Shown piece by piece: positions 27,234 to 35,282 of a stretch of DNA of 64,000 bases. The notes below the pieces were generated by a model that was given only the letters and a program-made list of their open reading frames with translations, was not told where the DNA came from and did no database searches. Numbering within the stretch: position 1 is the stretch's first letter; every line of letters starts with the position of its first letter. Origin of the DNA: an uncultured Saprospiraceae bacterium (GTDB lineage Bacteria > Bacteroidota > Bacteroidia > Chitinophagales > Saprospiraceae); contig CALFWO010000033.1 of assembly GCA_937928045.1 (NCBI GenBank), forward strand, positions 1 through 64,000, given 5' to 3'. Both the position numbers and the translations under genes were made by a program.

Positions 27234-28214
27234 CTAGTTACCTCTTCCTCGCTTTGGCGCAGGTTTTTTTGGCAAAGGTCTGGATTGTGGTTTTTTCTTA
27301 ACAACAGGATTCTGGTTAGAGGGCCTTGGCTTATTTGCACCAGGAACTTGTTGTGGTTTAGCCATTATTGGTTTATAGGCAGGTGCACCCGGATTGGCTT
27401 TTGGTTTAACAGCTCCTTGAGCGCCTGTTGCCTTCGGTATCTTTCCCATATATCTACTTGGATCATTACCATTGGTTCTAGGAGCGCCTCCAGCTTGTCC
27501 AGGAGCTTTTACTTGCCCCTTGGGAGCCGCCGGTATTTTTCCCATATATCTATTCGGATCATTACCATTGGTTCTTGGAGCACTACTAACTTGCCCAGGA
27601 ACTTTTACTTGCCCTTTAGGAGCCACTGGTATATTGCCCATTGCCGGAGACTTTACCGGCGCACCAGAATTATTCATAGCTTTTCTCAAATCACCTTTTA
27701 CCGCAGCATTTCCTGCTGCTCTTTGCTGACCTATAGATTGCTGAGGAGCATTTCCATTAGGAGTATTTGGCAAGCCGGAATATTGAATTTTGGGTTTGGC
27801 TGGTGTCCCTGATTGATTGTTTAATGCCGGCGCTTTACCATAAATTACTTTGGGAGTTCCGGGTGTTGCCTTTTGCCCTGGTTGTGGTGAAGGCGCCTTC
27901 CATTTGGTTTGACCTAGATCTTTTCTTGGAGGAACCATTGGTGCTGGACCAGGATTCGGCGTAAATTTATTAGGTGCTTTAGATTTGTTTTGATCAGGGG
28001 AAGGTAAAGGTCCATATTGATTTTTAGGATTCTTCGGATCGTAACCTGGATGAAGCAATCCAGACTTTACATTCTCAGTTTTTTTGATAGTTGTTGGATG
28101 CGTTTGATCCAATTTTTCCAGAGCATCAATTGCGAATAATGTATTCGCAGAAAGCTGATTTTGAATTGGCAAAAAGCAAAATGCTAGAATTGCCATTTTA
28201 ATAATATTATTCAT
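27234..28214 (-). CDS. secreted proline-rich modular protein 2
   Basis: 326-aa exported low-complexity protein, rich in Pro, Gly, Lys, Asn and Ala. Signal peptide about 1-23 (LSANT). It contains the PMVPPRKDLGQTKWKAPSP module once (about 93-112) and two tandem copies of a ~31-residue unit around APRTNGNDPxRYMGKIP (about 195-260). It has an N-terminal KTENVKSGL element also found at the C-terminus of its neighbour. The C-terminus is strongly basic (KKKPQSRPLPKKPAPKRGRG). No enzymatic domain is visible. PxxPxR-type cores resemble SH3-ligand motifs, but in a bacterium they may simply be cell-wall or surface extended segments. Starts 31 bp after the first proline-rich gene, so the pair is an operon. 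Confidence 0.7.
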   Translation of the reverse strand: MNNIIKMAILAFCFLPIQNQLSANTLFAIDALEKLDQTHPTTIKKTENVKSGLLHPGYDPKNPKNQYGPLPSPDQNKSKAPNKFTPNPGPAPMVPPRKDLGQTKWKAPSPQPGQKATPGTPKVIYGKAPALNNQSGTPAKPKIQYSGLPNTPNGNAPQQSIGQQRAAGNAAVKGDLRKAMNNSGAPVKSPAMGNIPVAPKGQVKVPGQVSSAPRTNGNDPNRYMGKIPAAPKGQVKAPGQAGGAPRTNGNDPSRYMGKIPKATGAQGAVKPKANPGAPAYKPIMAKPQQVPGANKPRPSNQNPVVKKKPQSRPLPKKPAPKRGRGN

Positions 28215-28245
28215 GTTGAGGTAATTTAAGATTTAGATTTGAAGC

Positions 28246-29205
28246 CTATTGTCTTCTTTTACTAGTGGATTTTTTTGGTGTAGGTTTTTTAACTAATCCA
28301 CTTTTTACGTTTTGAGTTTTATTTAATTTTTTTGGATTGGTTTTTTTCGGTCCAGTTGTCGTTGTAGATTTTTCCGGTGGTGCTTGTCCGTAAGGATTGG
28401 TTAATTTTAACCCAGGAGCCTTACCATATTGGCCCGGCGTTTTTTCCTTAGGTGGAACCGCTCCGTATTGATTTTTTGGAGCCTTATAATTTTCCGGAGG
28501 TGGCAATTTACTATAGTTAGAATTATTCGCTGGCTTTTCTGCTGGTACTTGTCCATAAGGACCAGTAGATTTTTGACCAGGTACTTGTCCATATTGACCT
28601 GGCGTTTTTTCCTTAGGCGGAATCGCCCCGTATTGATTTTTCGGCGCCTGATAGTTATCCGGAGGTGGCAATTTGCTATAGTTAGAATTATTCGCTGGCT
28701 TTTCTGCTGGAACTTGTCCGTAAGGACCAGTAGATTTTTGACTTGGTGCTTTGCCATATTGACCTGGCGTTTTTTCCTTAGGAGGAACTGCCCCGTATTG
28801 ACTTTTTGGCGCCTTATAGTTTTCAGGAGGCGGTAGTTTACTGTAGTTAGAATTATTGGTTGGTTTTTCAGGCGGGATTTGACCATAAGGATTAGAAGGT
28901 TTTGCCTTCGCTCCTGGTTGAGGGGATGGTGCCTTAAATTGAGTTTCTCCTAAATCTTTTCTGGGGGGTACCGGTGGCGCCGGCAATTTGGGTTGCTGTG
29001 GTTGAGGGGATGGTGCCTTGTATTGGGTTTCTCCTAGATCTTTTCTGGGGGGTACCGGCGGAGCCGGAAGGGTAGTCTGATCATAAATATCTATTGCTGC
29101 ATAGTCAGCAGTAGCAAATGTTGAATTACGATCAACTGATGACTTTGCAAAAACACTTAATTGCATCCCTAGGAGGCAAATAAATAGTGAAATTGATATT
29201 TTCAT
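28246..29205 (-). CDS. secreted proline-rich modular protein 1 with 55-residue tandem repeats
   Basis: 319-aa exported protein. Signal peptide 1-20 (LSVFA). Two copies of PAPPVPPRKDLGETQ(Y/F)KAPSPQP lie at 47-69 and 75-97. Three near-identical 55-residue repeats follow (106-160, 161-215, 216-270) plus a partial fourth. Each repeat carries YGQxP, NNSNYSKLPPP, NYxAPKxQYG and PPKEKTPGQYG. The C-terminus is basic and holds NVKSGL. The regularly spaced Tyr next to Pro motifs and the PPxPPRK cores look like multivalent short linear motifs; this is an observation, not proof of host targeting. No T9SS sorting domain. First gene of the second transcription unit in the cluster, with its own promoter and palindrome. 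Confidence 0.75.
   Translation of the reverse strand: MKISISLFICLLGMQLSVFAKSSVDRNSTFATADYAAIDIYDQTTLPAPPVPPRKDLGETQYKAPSPQPQQPKLPAPPVPPRKDLGETQFKAPSPQPGAKAKPSNPYGQIPPEKPTNNSNYSKLPPPENYKAPKSQYGAVPPKEKTPGQYGKAPSQKSTGPYGQVPAEKPANNSNYSKLPPPDNYQAPKNQYGAIPPKEKTPGQYGQVPGQKSTGPYGQVPAEKPANNSNYSKLPPPENYKAPKNQYGAVPPKEKTPGQYGKAPGLKLTNPYGQAPPEKSTTTTGPKKTNPKKLNKTQNVKSGLVKKPTPKKSTSKRRQ
28396..28890 (-). repeat. three 165-bp tandem coding repeats
   Basis: Exactly three units of 165 bp encode the 55-residue repeats of proline-rich protein 1, with a partial fourth continuing toward 28366. The units differ by few bases, which points to recent duplication or homogenisation. Open antisense and other-frame stretches here are by-products of the repeat. 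Confidence 0.85.
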
Positions 29206-29239
29206 TTTGGAATTGTTTTAGAGTTTTATGCTATAACTG

Positions 29240-29286
29240 CAAAGATAGTCTGAAGCTTGTCTTGATGCGACCACATGTTCATGTGG
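29240..29286 (-). promoter_or_regulatory. promoter with 16-bp palindromic operator, proline-rich operon
   Basis: On the minus strand, TATCTTTG (complement of 29240-29247) is a perfect TAnnTTTG element 35 nt upstream of the ATG at 29205. Beginning 23 nt further upstream is the palindrome CCACATG-AA-CATGTGG (complement of 29271-29286), with perfect 7-bp arms. It sits where a -33 element or an activator site would be, and no TTTG is present. The same arrangement occurs before the ankyrin gene. Confidence 0.7.
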
Positions 29287-29310
29287 TATTCCAACGAATT
29301 CAGAATTGAA

Positions 29311-29364
29311 GAGGAGATAACCTTACACAGAAACCAGAAAGAAACTGTACGAAGGTTATTCCTC
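29311..29364 (-). terminator. long intercistronic hairpin after the beta-trefoil gene
   Basis: Arms 29311-29324 and 29352-29364 pair over 13 bp with one bulged base, and an inner ACAG/CTGT pairing sits within the 27-nt loop. It lies between the stop of the trefoil gene and the promoter of the proline-rich operon. It lacks a strong T-run, so it may be a processing or stabilising stem rather than a classical terminator. Confidence 0.45.
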
Positions 29365-29388
29365 TAAACCAATTCTTGCTAAATCACT

Positions 29389-30261
29389 TTATTTTACTTG
29401 GACGACTTCAAAAGCAAAACTGTTATTATTTGTGTCTCTCATGTTTTCCGGAAACGGTTCAGTAAATTTTATATATGGACTAATTTCGGCCACCGTAAAT
29501 TTCATTCCGCAAATTCTTGGTTTGTTCGGATTGAAACTAATGCCATGTGCATTCCTTACCGTTTGATTGGGCAATACGATTATTTCCGATCCAACTTTCA
29601 AATCTAATCCACCACCACCTTGTACTTGATCAGTATATCTGAAGTACATCATGGCTCTTGGACCTTCATAGGATACAGCCACATCTGCCTTGGCAAATTG
29701 ATTTCGCCATTGTGCGCTATGCCAGCCGTCTTGAATGGGACCTAATTCAATCTTTCCATTTTCATTGTGAAGAAAAGTATTTGACAATCGATTCTGTAGT
29801 TTGTAGCATCGGGTTCCAGCTACAGGAATAATTTTCCAATGAGCACTTTGAGAACCAGGACCAACAGATACTGAAGTTTCAAGCTTACCATCTTTAGAAA
29901 CGAGATAGGAATTATCTATTCGATTCTTTAACATTTTGTATCCATCCTTTCCTTGAACAACCGCCCATTGTGCACTATGCCAGCTATTCTTTCTTAGAGA
30001 TGATACTTCAACGGGACCATATTCTTTATGTAAAAAAGTTCCTTTCCAACGATTTTGAATATTTACAAATGTTTCATTACCATTGTTGCTTGTTACGCTC
30101 GAAGCGGTATTTCCAACATTTGCATTGGCACGAGTTGAATTGGCTGGCGCTGTATTTTGACTTTCTTTTTTTGATTTAGAAACGCGATCCATTAACGATT
30201 GAGCTTCAACTTGCTGTGCAAAAAAGCAAAGTGTTAAAACTAGAATTATTATATTTTTCAT
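29389..30261 (-). CDS. exported beta-trefoil (ricin-like/fascin-like) protein
   Basis: 290-aa protein. Signal peptide 1-20 (QQVEAQ). Residues about 65-195 hold three tandem ~42-residue repeats with the pattern N-R-x(3)-F-L-H-x-x-x-G-x-[IV]-E-x...WHSAQW (for example NRWKGTFLHKEYGPVEVSS, NRIDNSYLVSKDGKLETS, NRLSNTFLHNENGKIELGP), the threefold layout of a beta-trefoil. Such domains often bind sugars. The Q-x-W core of ricin B chains appears only as SAQW/SAHW. The C-terminal ~95 residues (FRYTDQVQGGGGLDLKVG onward) are an unrecognised beta-rich domain. It starts 24 bp after the MACPF stop, so it is co-transcribed and probably works with the MACPF protein, perhaps as target-binding lectin (inference). 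Confidence 0.7.
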   Translation of the reverse strand: MKNIIILVLTLCFFAQQVEAQSLMDRVSKSKKESQNTAPANSTRANANVGNTASSVTSNNGNETFVNIQNRWKGTFLHKEYGPVEVSSLRKNSWHSAQWAVVQGKDGYKMLKNRIDNSYLVSKDGKLETSVSVGPGSQSAHWKIIPVAGTRCYKLQNRLSNTFLHNENGKIELGPIQDGWHSAQWRNQFAKADVAVSYEGPRAMMYFRYTDQVQGGGGLDLKVGSEIIVLPNQTVRNAHGISFNPNKPRICGMKFTVAEISPYIKFTEPFPENMRDTNNNSFAFEVVQVK

Positions 30262-30285
30262 TGTAACTATTTTTAAATTTTAGAA

Positions 30286-32727
30286 TTAGTAACTTTCTAC
30301 TTTAAGTTTGCGAGTTACCTTAATGGCTACTTCTACTTTATCTCCATCCTCATCAAAGTCTAAGTAAAGTATTTTGCCGGCGTTGCCCACAGTTTTAAGA
30401 TCTACAGAAGCAGAATCGTATCCGAGCACATCATCTTTACTTGAATCATCATCTTCCCACATAGATCCAGATACCTTTAATGTTGCTGATTTACCTTCTG
30501 GAAGTGTAACTACAAATGGATCTCTCATGGTGTAACCTCTGGTTGCTTGTTCGGTTAATTCCCACGCGTCATCCTCATCAATGTCCAATACTGTTCTGGT
30601 ATTGTTGCCACAAGAAAATTTTACATGACCATAATATTCATTTGCAGAACCAGCTTCTCCTCCACTTACTCTAATACACTTCATGTGAATAATGCTCACA
30701 TCGTAGTCATATTCCAAAGGCTTTAAATCTCTAAAAAAATTATTGCCTTCTAAGTCAACTTTTGCGGGAAGTTTCATTCTGTTGACGACATATTCATGCA
30801 TTACAGCTTTTAGTATTTCCGCTTTCTTTTCAATGTCTTTGTCATCTGGAAAAAATTCTTTGGTCAATAGATCTGAAATTGGCATCAAATCTAATTTTAT
30901 TGGAGCGGGAGCAGTTTCAATATTTGAATTCCACTTCTGATAATCATTCGCATTTCCCCCGGTAATATAGGTTCGGGCTGATAGATTAGAGCTCTTTTGA
31001 CCTTCTGAGCCTGCACTGCTATAATTAAATTCGGCATTGGCTCCTACTTCTACTGCTTTGATTGCTGCGGTTACACTTGTTTCAAAACCAGCTTTTGTCA
31101 TTCTAGCATTTTCATAATTAGTTCTAGTTAGCTCGTATAAAGAAATGAATCTACCTCCAAATGTTACAGACTGCGTTAAGTGTGTTCCAAAACTTTTAAC
31201 AATGTTAGAATAGGCCGATTTTACAGAACTAAGAGCTGTTGGAAGCTTATCACCTTTCTTTTCAGGTAAAGTAATAGCGGGCATAGAAGAAGGCACTTTC
31301 AGTTGTTCTATAAGTCGTCTGAAATTTTTATCCAATTTTAAACGATACTTCTGATTGGTCTTGTTGTCTATCCAAGTTTTATTTAATGTCACCTTGTAAA
31401 GTTCATTCGAAGCCTGCTTATAAGTGTACACCTTTTCAGTTCCAAAAGAACTACTATTCATTTGCGACATACTAGCACTAGCAGAACCGGATGCAATTCC
31501 TGGTACCGAAACACTTCCACCAATGGATCCTCCAAATGTAGAACTGAATTCTCCAAAGGTTTCTATGGTTTTGGTACTTTCAATAGTTTCACTAGAACCG
31601 ATACTTTCAAACTTGGATCCAAATGGAATGATGTATTCACTTTGATTACCAGCAATTTCATCTGAATCAATTAGTTCAATTGCAGACATTCTTGCTCTTC
31701 TAGATTTATTGACTTGAAGCGGATCGACATACAGAATATCAACCCCAGTGCCGATCCAGTTTTTGGCCGCCAATGGTCTAATTGATGCAATCGTTGATGC
31801 TGCAAAAGTTAAATTCATCAATTGCATTGTAAAAGGTTTGTAGTCATCTCTATACTCACTAGGAAAAGGTCCCGTTGGTCGAATAGGGTCCTCCTCCACC
31901 ATAGGAGCTGCTACTTCTTCTTCCATTCCTTGGGTGGCTCTTCCAGCTCTTACCATTCTTGGATCTGCTGAAGCCTGCTGAACTGGCTGACTTGTTTGCA
32001 TTACAGTTGATTGCCCTGGTGCAGGTAAAGAAATTGCTTGTTGATTTGCCGAAGGATTGGCTCCTGGAGGAGGGAAATTTCCAACCATAGTTCTTCCTTC
32101 ATTAATTGATGTGGGTAGCGAAAAAGCTCCACTTTGTTGGTCAAAAATAATGTACTCCGATCCGCGGAAAAAATAGATAGATCCGTTTTGCACGTTGATT
32201 GCTGCATCTATAGTATTATTCCAATGCGCGGGAAGTCCCCAAGTTGCTAAGTTTGTTACAGGTCCATATGCTTGAGTATTGGAATCATAGGTAATAAATT
32301 CTTGGCCATAAAAAAGATAGATCAAGCCAGGCGACCAATCTACGGCGGCATCGATTTGATTGTTCCAATTTGGTGGCAATCCGGCCCAAATATCTCCTCC
32401 TGTGATGCTCTTTGTATTAATATCTAAAGTCAAGAAACTTGAACCACTAAATAAGAGGATGGTCTGCCCATCAAAAGAGGCAGCCGCCGTAATCCCTTGC
32501 CAATTTGCCGGCCAGTTGGTGATAGCCGATATAGGAATAATGTCTTGAGATGCTCCTCCATAAATTGTGAACTCTCCTTTCTTGAAAATCATACTGCCTG
32601 CCGTGGCATCCATAAAGGCCGCATCGATATCACTTCCAAAAGCTCCTGGCAAGTTCCATTGAGCTGAAGCACTTTGGATATTCATTAGCGCCAAAAGCAA
32701 AATTAGTTTTAGAATATAAGATTTCAT
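30286..32727 (-). CDS. hemopexin-MACPF protein (pore-forming-type)
   Basis: 813-aa exported protein. Signal peptide 1-22 (SASAQ). Four hemopexin-type blades at about 33-205, each with [ID]-D-A-A...Y-x-F-x-G-x-x-[FY]-x-x-[YF]-D. A low-complexity linker follows (210-290), then a MACPF/CDC domain (about 295-650). The MACPF signature is at 513-525: F-G-T-H-L-x6-G-G. Two Ser/Gly/Ala-rich stretches, about 395-430 and 550-590, lie where MACPF proteins keep the helices that unfurl into membrane strands. The C-terminal ~150 residues form an acidic beta-rich domain with DIDEDDAWEL and DFDEDGDK, possibly calcium-binding. No T9SS CTD. Known bacterial MACPF proteins include the Bacteroidales secreted antimicrobial proteins; a hemopexin fusion is unusual to me. 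Second gene of the ankyrin-led operon. Confidence 0.85.
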   Translation of the reverse strand: MKSYILKLILLLALMNIQSASAQWNLPGAFGSDIDAAFMDATAGSMIFKKGEFTIYGGASQDIIPISAITNWPANWQGITAAASFDGQTILLFSGSSFLTLDINTKSITGGDIWAGLPPNWNNQIDAAVDWSPGLIYLFYGQEFITYDSNTQAYGPVTNLATWGLPAHWNNTIDAAINVQNGSIYFFRGSEYIIFDQQSGAFSLPTSINEGRTMVGNFPPPGANPSANQQAISLPAPGQSTVMQTSQPVQQASADPRMVRAGRATQGMEEEVAAPMVEEDPIRPTGPFPSEYRDDYKPFTMQLMNLTFAASTIASIRPLAAKNWIGTGVDILYVDPLQVNKSRRARMSAIELIDSDEIAGNQSEYIIPFGSKFESIGSSETIESTKTIETFGEFSSTFGGSIGGSVSVPGIASGSASASMSQMNSSSFGTEKVYTYKQASNELYKVTLNKTWIDNKTNQKYRLKLDKNFRRLIEQLKVPSSMPAITLPEKKGDKLPTALSSVKSAYSNIVKSFGTHLTQSVTFGGRFISLYELTRTNYENARMTKAGFETSVTAAIKAVEVGANAEFNYSSAGSEGQKSSNLSARTYITGGNANDYQKWNSNIETAPAPIKLDLMPISDLLTKEFFPDDKDIEKKAEILKAVMHEYVVNRMKLPAKVDLEGNNFFRDLKPLEYDYDVSIIHMKCIRVSGGEAGSANEYYGHVKFSCGNNTRTVLDIDEDDAWELTEQATRGYTMRDPFVVTLPEGKSATLKVSGSMWEDDDSSKDDVLGYDSASVDLKTVGNAGKILYLDFDEDGDKVEVAIKVTRKLKVESY

Positions 32728-32757
32728 TTTTCTGGTTTTTTATAAAAGAATGACCTT

Positions 32758-32790
32758 CCTAGAATTCAACTTTTCAAATTGAATTCTAGG
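32758..32790 (-). repeat. 12-bp perfect inverted repeat between ankyrin and MACPF genes
   Basis: CCTAGAATTCAA (32758-32769) and its exact complement (32779-32790) with a 9-nt spacer, inside the 99-bp gap between the ankyrin stop and the MACPF start. There is no T-run in the direction of transcription, so an intercistronic mRNA stem that tunes the ratio of the two products is more likely than full termination. Confidence 0.6.
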
Positions 32791-32826
32791 ATTATCAAAA
32801 GATTTTAATTTTATGTCGGTTGGAAT

Positions 32827-35214
32827 TTATTTTCTAAGGGCGTTGTTTTTCTTCAATACACCTTTTACTTTTCCTCCTCTGCATACTTGAAATACTAATT
32901 CGTCTTTTCCATTTCTAGCATTGACATCTGCACCTGCCATGATCATAGCTTCCGCAAAAGCAGCCCCGTCTTTTCCTGGGTTCTTTTGCATCGCTAGAAC
33001 ATGAAGTGGTGTATCTCCTGACACTGCCTGAGTAGTAACATCGGCCTTATAATGAATTAACAATTTTCCTGTACTGAAGTCTTTGTTTTGAGCAGCTACA
33101 TGAATCATTTTATAGCCTGATCCAGATACTGTCGGTGCATTGGGATCTGATCCAGAACGCAAAAGAATCTCTGCAATAGTACTATAGCTTCTTGAAACCG
33201 CTGTATTTAATAAATCACCTCCAGTTAAATCAGCACCTGCTTTACTGATTTGATTTAAAACTTGATTAGCATTTGCTTCTACTGCAGGTCTAGCTGTAGC
33301 TTGAACATCGGCACCATTATCAAAAAGAAGCGCCGTAAGTTTTTCATTATTGTGCTTCACAGCTGGTTCTAAAAGTTCTTTAGAACTAGCATCTGCGCCA
33401 GCCGCAATTAATTGCTGTGTAATCGACACATTACCAGTAGTACATGATTTCTTAATAAATTTTGGACTAGTACCATCTGCACCGCTACCCAATAATTGAG
33501 TTAAAATGTTTTCGTCATTTTTCTCAATACACATTTCCATTCCATTATTGGCATCCGCACCTGCTTCCAATAATTTTCCAACCATATCAGCATTTTGCAA
33601 TTCACATGCTTTACTAATAAATTTTGCCGGTGTTGCATCTGCCCCTGCGGCTAAAAGCGTTGAAGTAATTTTTGATTGGCCAGTGTTCACCGCAATGTCC
33701 ATTCCATCGTTTGGATCAGCTCCTTTTTCAATCAGTTTGGCTACCAAAGGATTAGATTTAATATTACAAGCTTTCTCCATATAACTCACCGGAGAGGCAT
33801 CTGCTCCTGGAGCATCTAATAAAACCATAGCAATTTTGGTTTCACCATCTTTGAAAGCGGTATCCAAACCTAAATTCGGATCAGCTCCAGCTTCTATGCA
33901 AGCCTCTACTAACGGTAGATTTTTTCCGCTTACAGCAAGTGGTAAAACTGGATTTGCATCTGCACCTGCTTTTACAAGCAACTTTGCAGTATTGTACTTT
34001 CCTGCCGTTGCAGCCGGTACTGCGCCTTTGTTCGCATCTGCACCTCTGTCCAAAAAAGCTTGAACAATTTGATCTTTTCCGCCACTTGCCGCTGAAGACA
34101 TTTGAGCATTAGGATCTGCCTCAGCATCTAATAATTTATTCACCATCATTATGCTGTTTTTAGAAACAGCTTCAGAAAGTCCTTTATTGGGATCAGCTCC
34201 ATTCATCAAGAGCATATCGACCATAGGAATATTATTTTTTGTGACTGCCGTTTTCAAATGAGGATTAGGATCCGCATTGAACATCATGATACTATTCTGT
34301 GCGAGTTGTTGGTCTCTTTTGTCGATTGCGTAAGTAAGCACTTTATCGGCGTTCGCCCCAGCATTCAACAATGGATCCATGATCTGTTTGGCATTTTTGC
34401 TGATGGCATAGTCTAACGCTTTATTTGGATCAACACTTGTTGAAAGCAAATATTCGGCGATTTCAAAATTCCTTTTATCAATGGCGTAGTCAAAAACAGA
34501 ATTGTCTAGTTTTACATTATAGTTCTCTACTACATCTTGAAACAATTGGGCTTTATTTCTTTCAAGAGCTGCGACTAATACATATTCAGGATTTCCTCCA
34601 TTTTGCAAAAGGGTAGTCAGTACTTCAGTCTTATCCAGTTGAATAGCACGATCAATATGAGAAAGTGTTATCGGAGCATTGTTCATTACTAATTTTTGAA
34701 CTACATCATTGTTTGGAAATTGCATAGCAATATCTAATGGGGTCTTCTGAAATCCATCGACTGCATTAACATTGCCACCGTTGACTAGGATGAGTTGAAC
34801 GAGACTAGCATTTTCGGATCTCACAGCCTCGTGTAAAGTTGATACACCACGATTATTCACTAATGTGGCATTCGCACCTCGCTTAATGAGGTCTTTAGAT
34901 ACATCAGTATCGCCTGCTCTGATAGCGCGCATCAATTGATTTTCACCATTAGCATCTAAATCATGAACAGCAATTCTTTCTGCGATAGCAGCATCTTTTT
35001 CAGCTTTTGCTTTGGCTTGTTCTGCTCTTAATGCATCCGCTGCTTTTTGTTGCTCTTCTTTTCTTTTTGCAGCTTCTGCTGCATCTCTATCTCCGGTAAA
35101 CGCATTGTCAACGTCACTCCAGGCTTCTTTTGCCCAACCAAAGAGACTTTGTGAATAGGTGGGTTGACTGGCAAATGCGAATAAAAAAATAGCTAGGATA
35201 AATTTCGTTTTCAT
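32827..35214 (-). CDS. exported ankyrin-repeat protein
   Basis: 795-aa protein with a clear signal peptide (1-22, PTYSQ). Residues about 35-78 form a charged Ala/Glu/Lys coiled coil. From about 85 to 790 there is an uninterrupted array of roughly twenty ankyrin repeats: N-terminal ones canonical (GENQLMRAIRAGDTDVSKDLIKRGA), the middle ones diverged with the pattern (A/N)GADxNxGLxxA, the last two canonical again (ATVSGSGYKMIHVAAQNK, GDTPLHVLAMQK). No enzymatic or membrane domain and no T9SS CTD. Secreted ankyrin proteins usually bind proteins; in the periplasm this one could be an immunity, chaperone or scaffold partner for the MACPF protein it precedes. First gene of the unit, with TACCTTTG promoter and palindrome upstream. 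Confidence 0.85.
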   Translation of the reverse strand: MKTKFILAIFLFAFASQPTYSQSLFGWAKEAWSDVDNAFTGDRDAAEAAKRKEEQQKAADALRAEQAKAKAEKDAAIAERIAVHDLDANGENQLMRAIRAGDTDVSKDLIKRGANATLVNNRGVSTLHEAVRSENASLVQLILVNGGNVNAVDGFQKTPLDIAMQFPNNDVVQKLVMNNAPITLSHIDRAIQLDKTEVLTTLLQNGGNPEYVLVAALERNKAQLFQDVVENYNVKLDNSVFDYAIDKRNFEIAEYLLSTSVDPNKALDYAISKNAKQIMDPLLNAGANADKVLTYAIDKRDQQLAQNSIMMFNADPNPHLKTAVTKNNIPMVDMLLMNGADPNKGLSEAVSKNSIMMVNKLLDAEADPNAQMSSAASGGKDQIVQAFLDRGADANKGAVPAATAGKYNTAKLLVKAGADANPVLPLAVSGKNLPLVEACIEAGADPNLGLDTAFKDGETKIAMVLLDAPGADASPVSYMEKACNIKSNPLVAKLIEKGADPNDGMDIAVNTGQSKITSTLLAAGADATPAKFISKACELQNADMVGKLLEAGADANNGMEMCIEKNDENILTQLLGSGADGTSPKFIKKSCTTGNVSITQQLIAAGADASSKELLEPAVKHNNEKLTALLFDNGADVQATARPAVEANANQVLNQISKAGADLTGGDLLNTAVSRSYSTIAEILLRSGSDPNAPTVSGSGYKMIHVAAQNKDFSTGKLLIHYKADVTTQAVSGDTPLHVLAMQKNPGKDGAAFAEAMIMAGADVNARNGKDELVFQVCRGGKVKGVLKKNNALRK

Positions 35215-35282
35215 TGTTCTGGTTTTTTAATAAGTTAGTGATTTGGTTTATGGCGTTATACAAGTTTCTCTGTTTCTAAGCA

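Noticed and set aside
28407-28886. Overlapping open frames on both strands in the proline-rich repeat region
   Set aside because: They exist because the 165-bp repeat lacks stops in several frames; only the frame with signal peptide and proline modules makes a sensible protein.
28396-28890. Regular direct repeats resembling a CRISPR array
   Set aside because: The unit is 165 bp, continuous and coding, with no spacer sequences and no cas genes.
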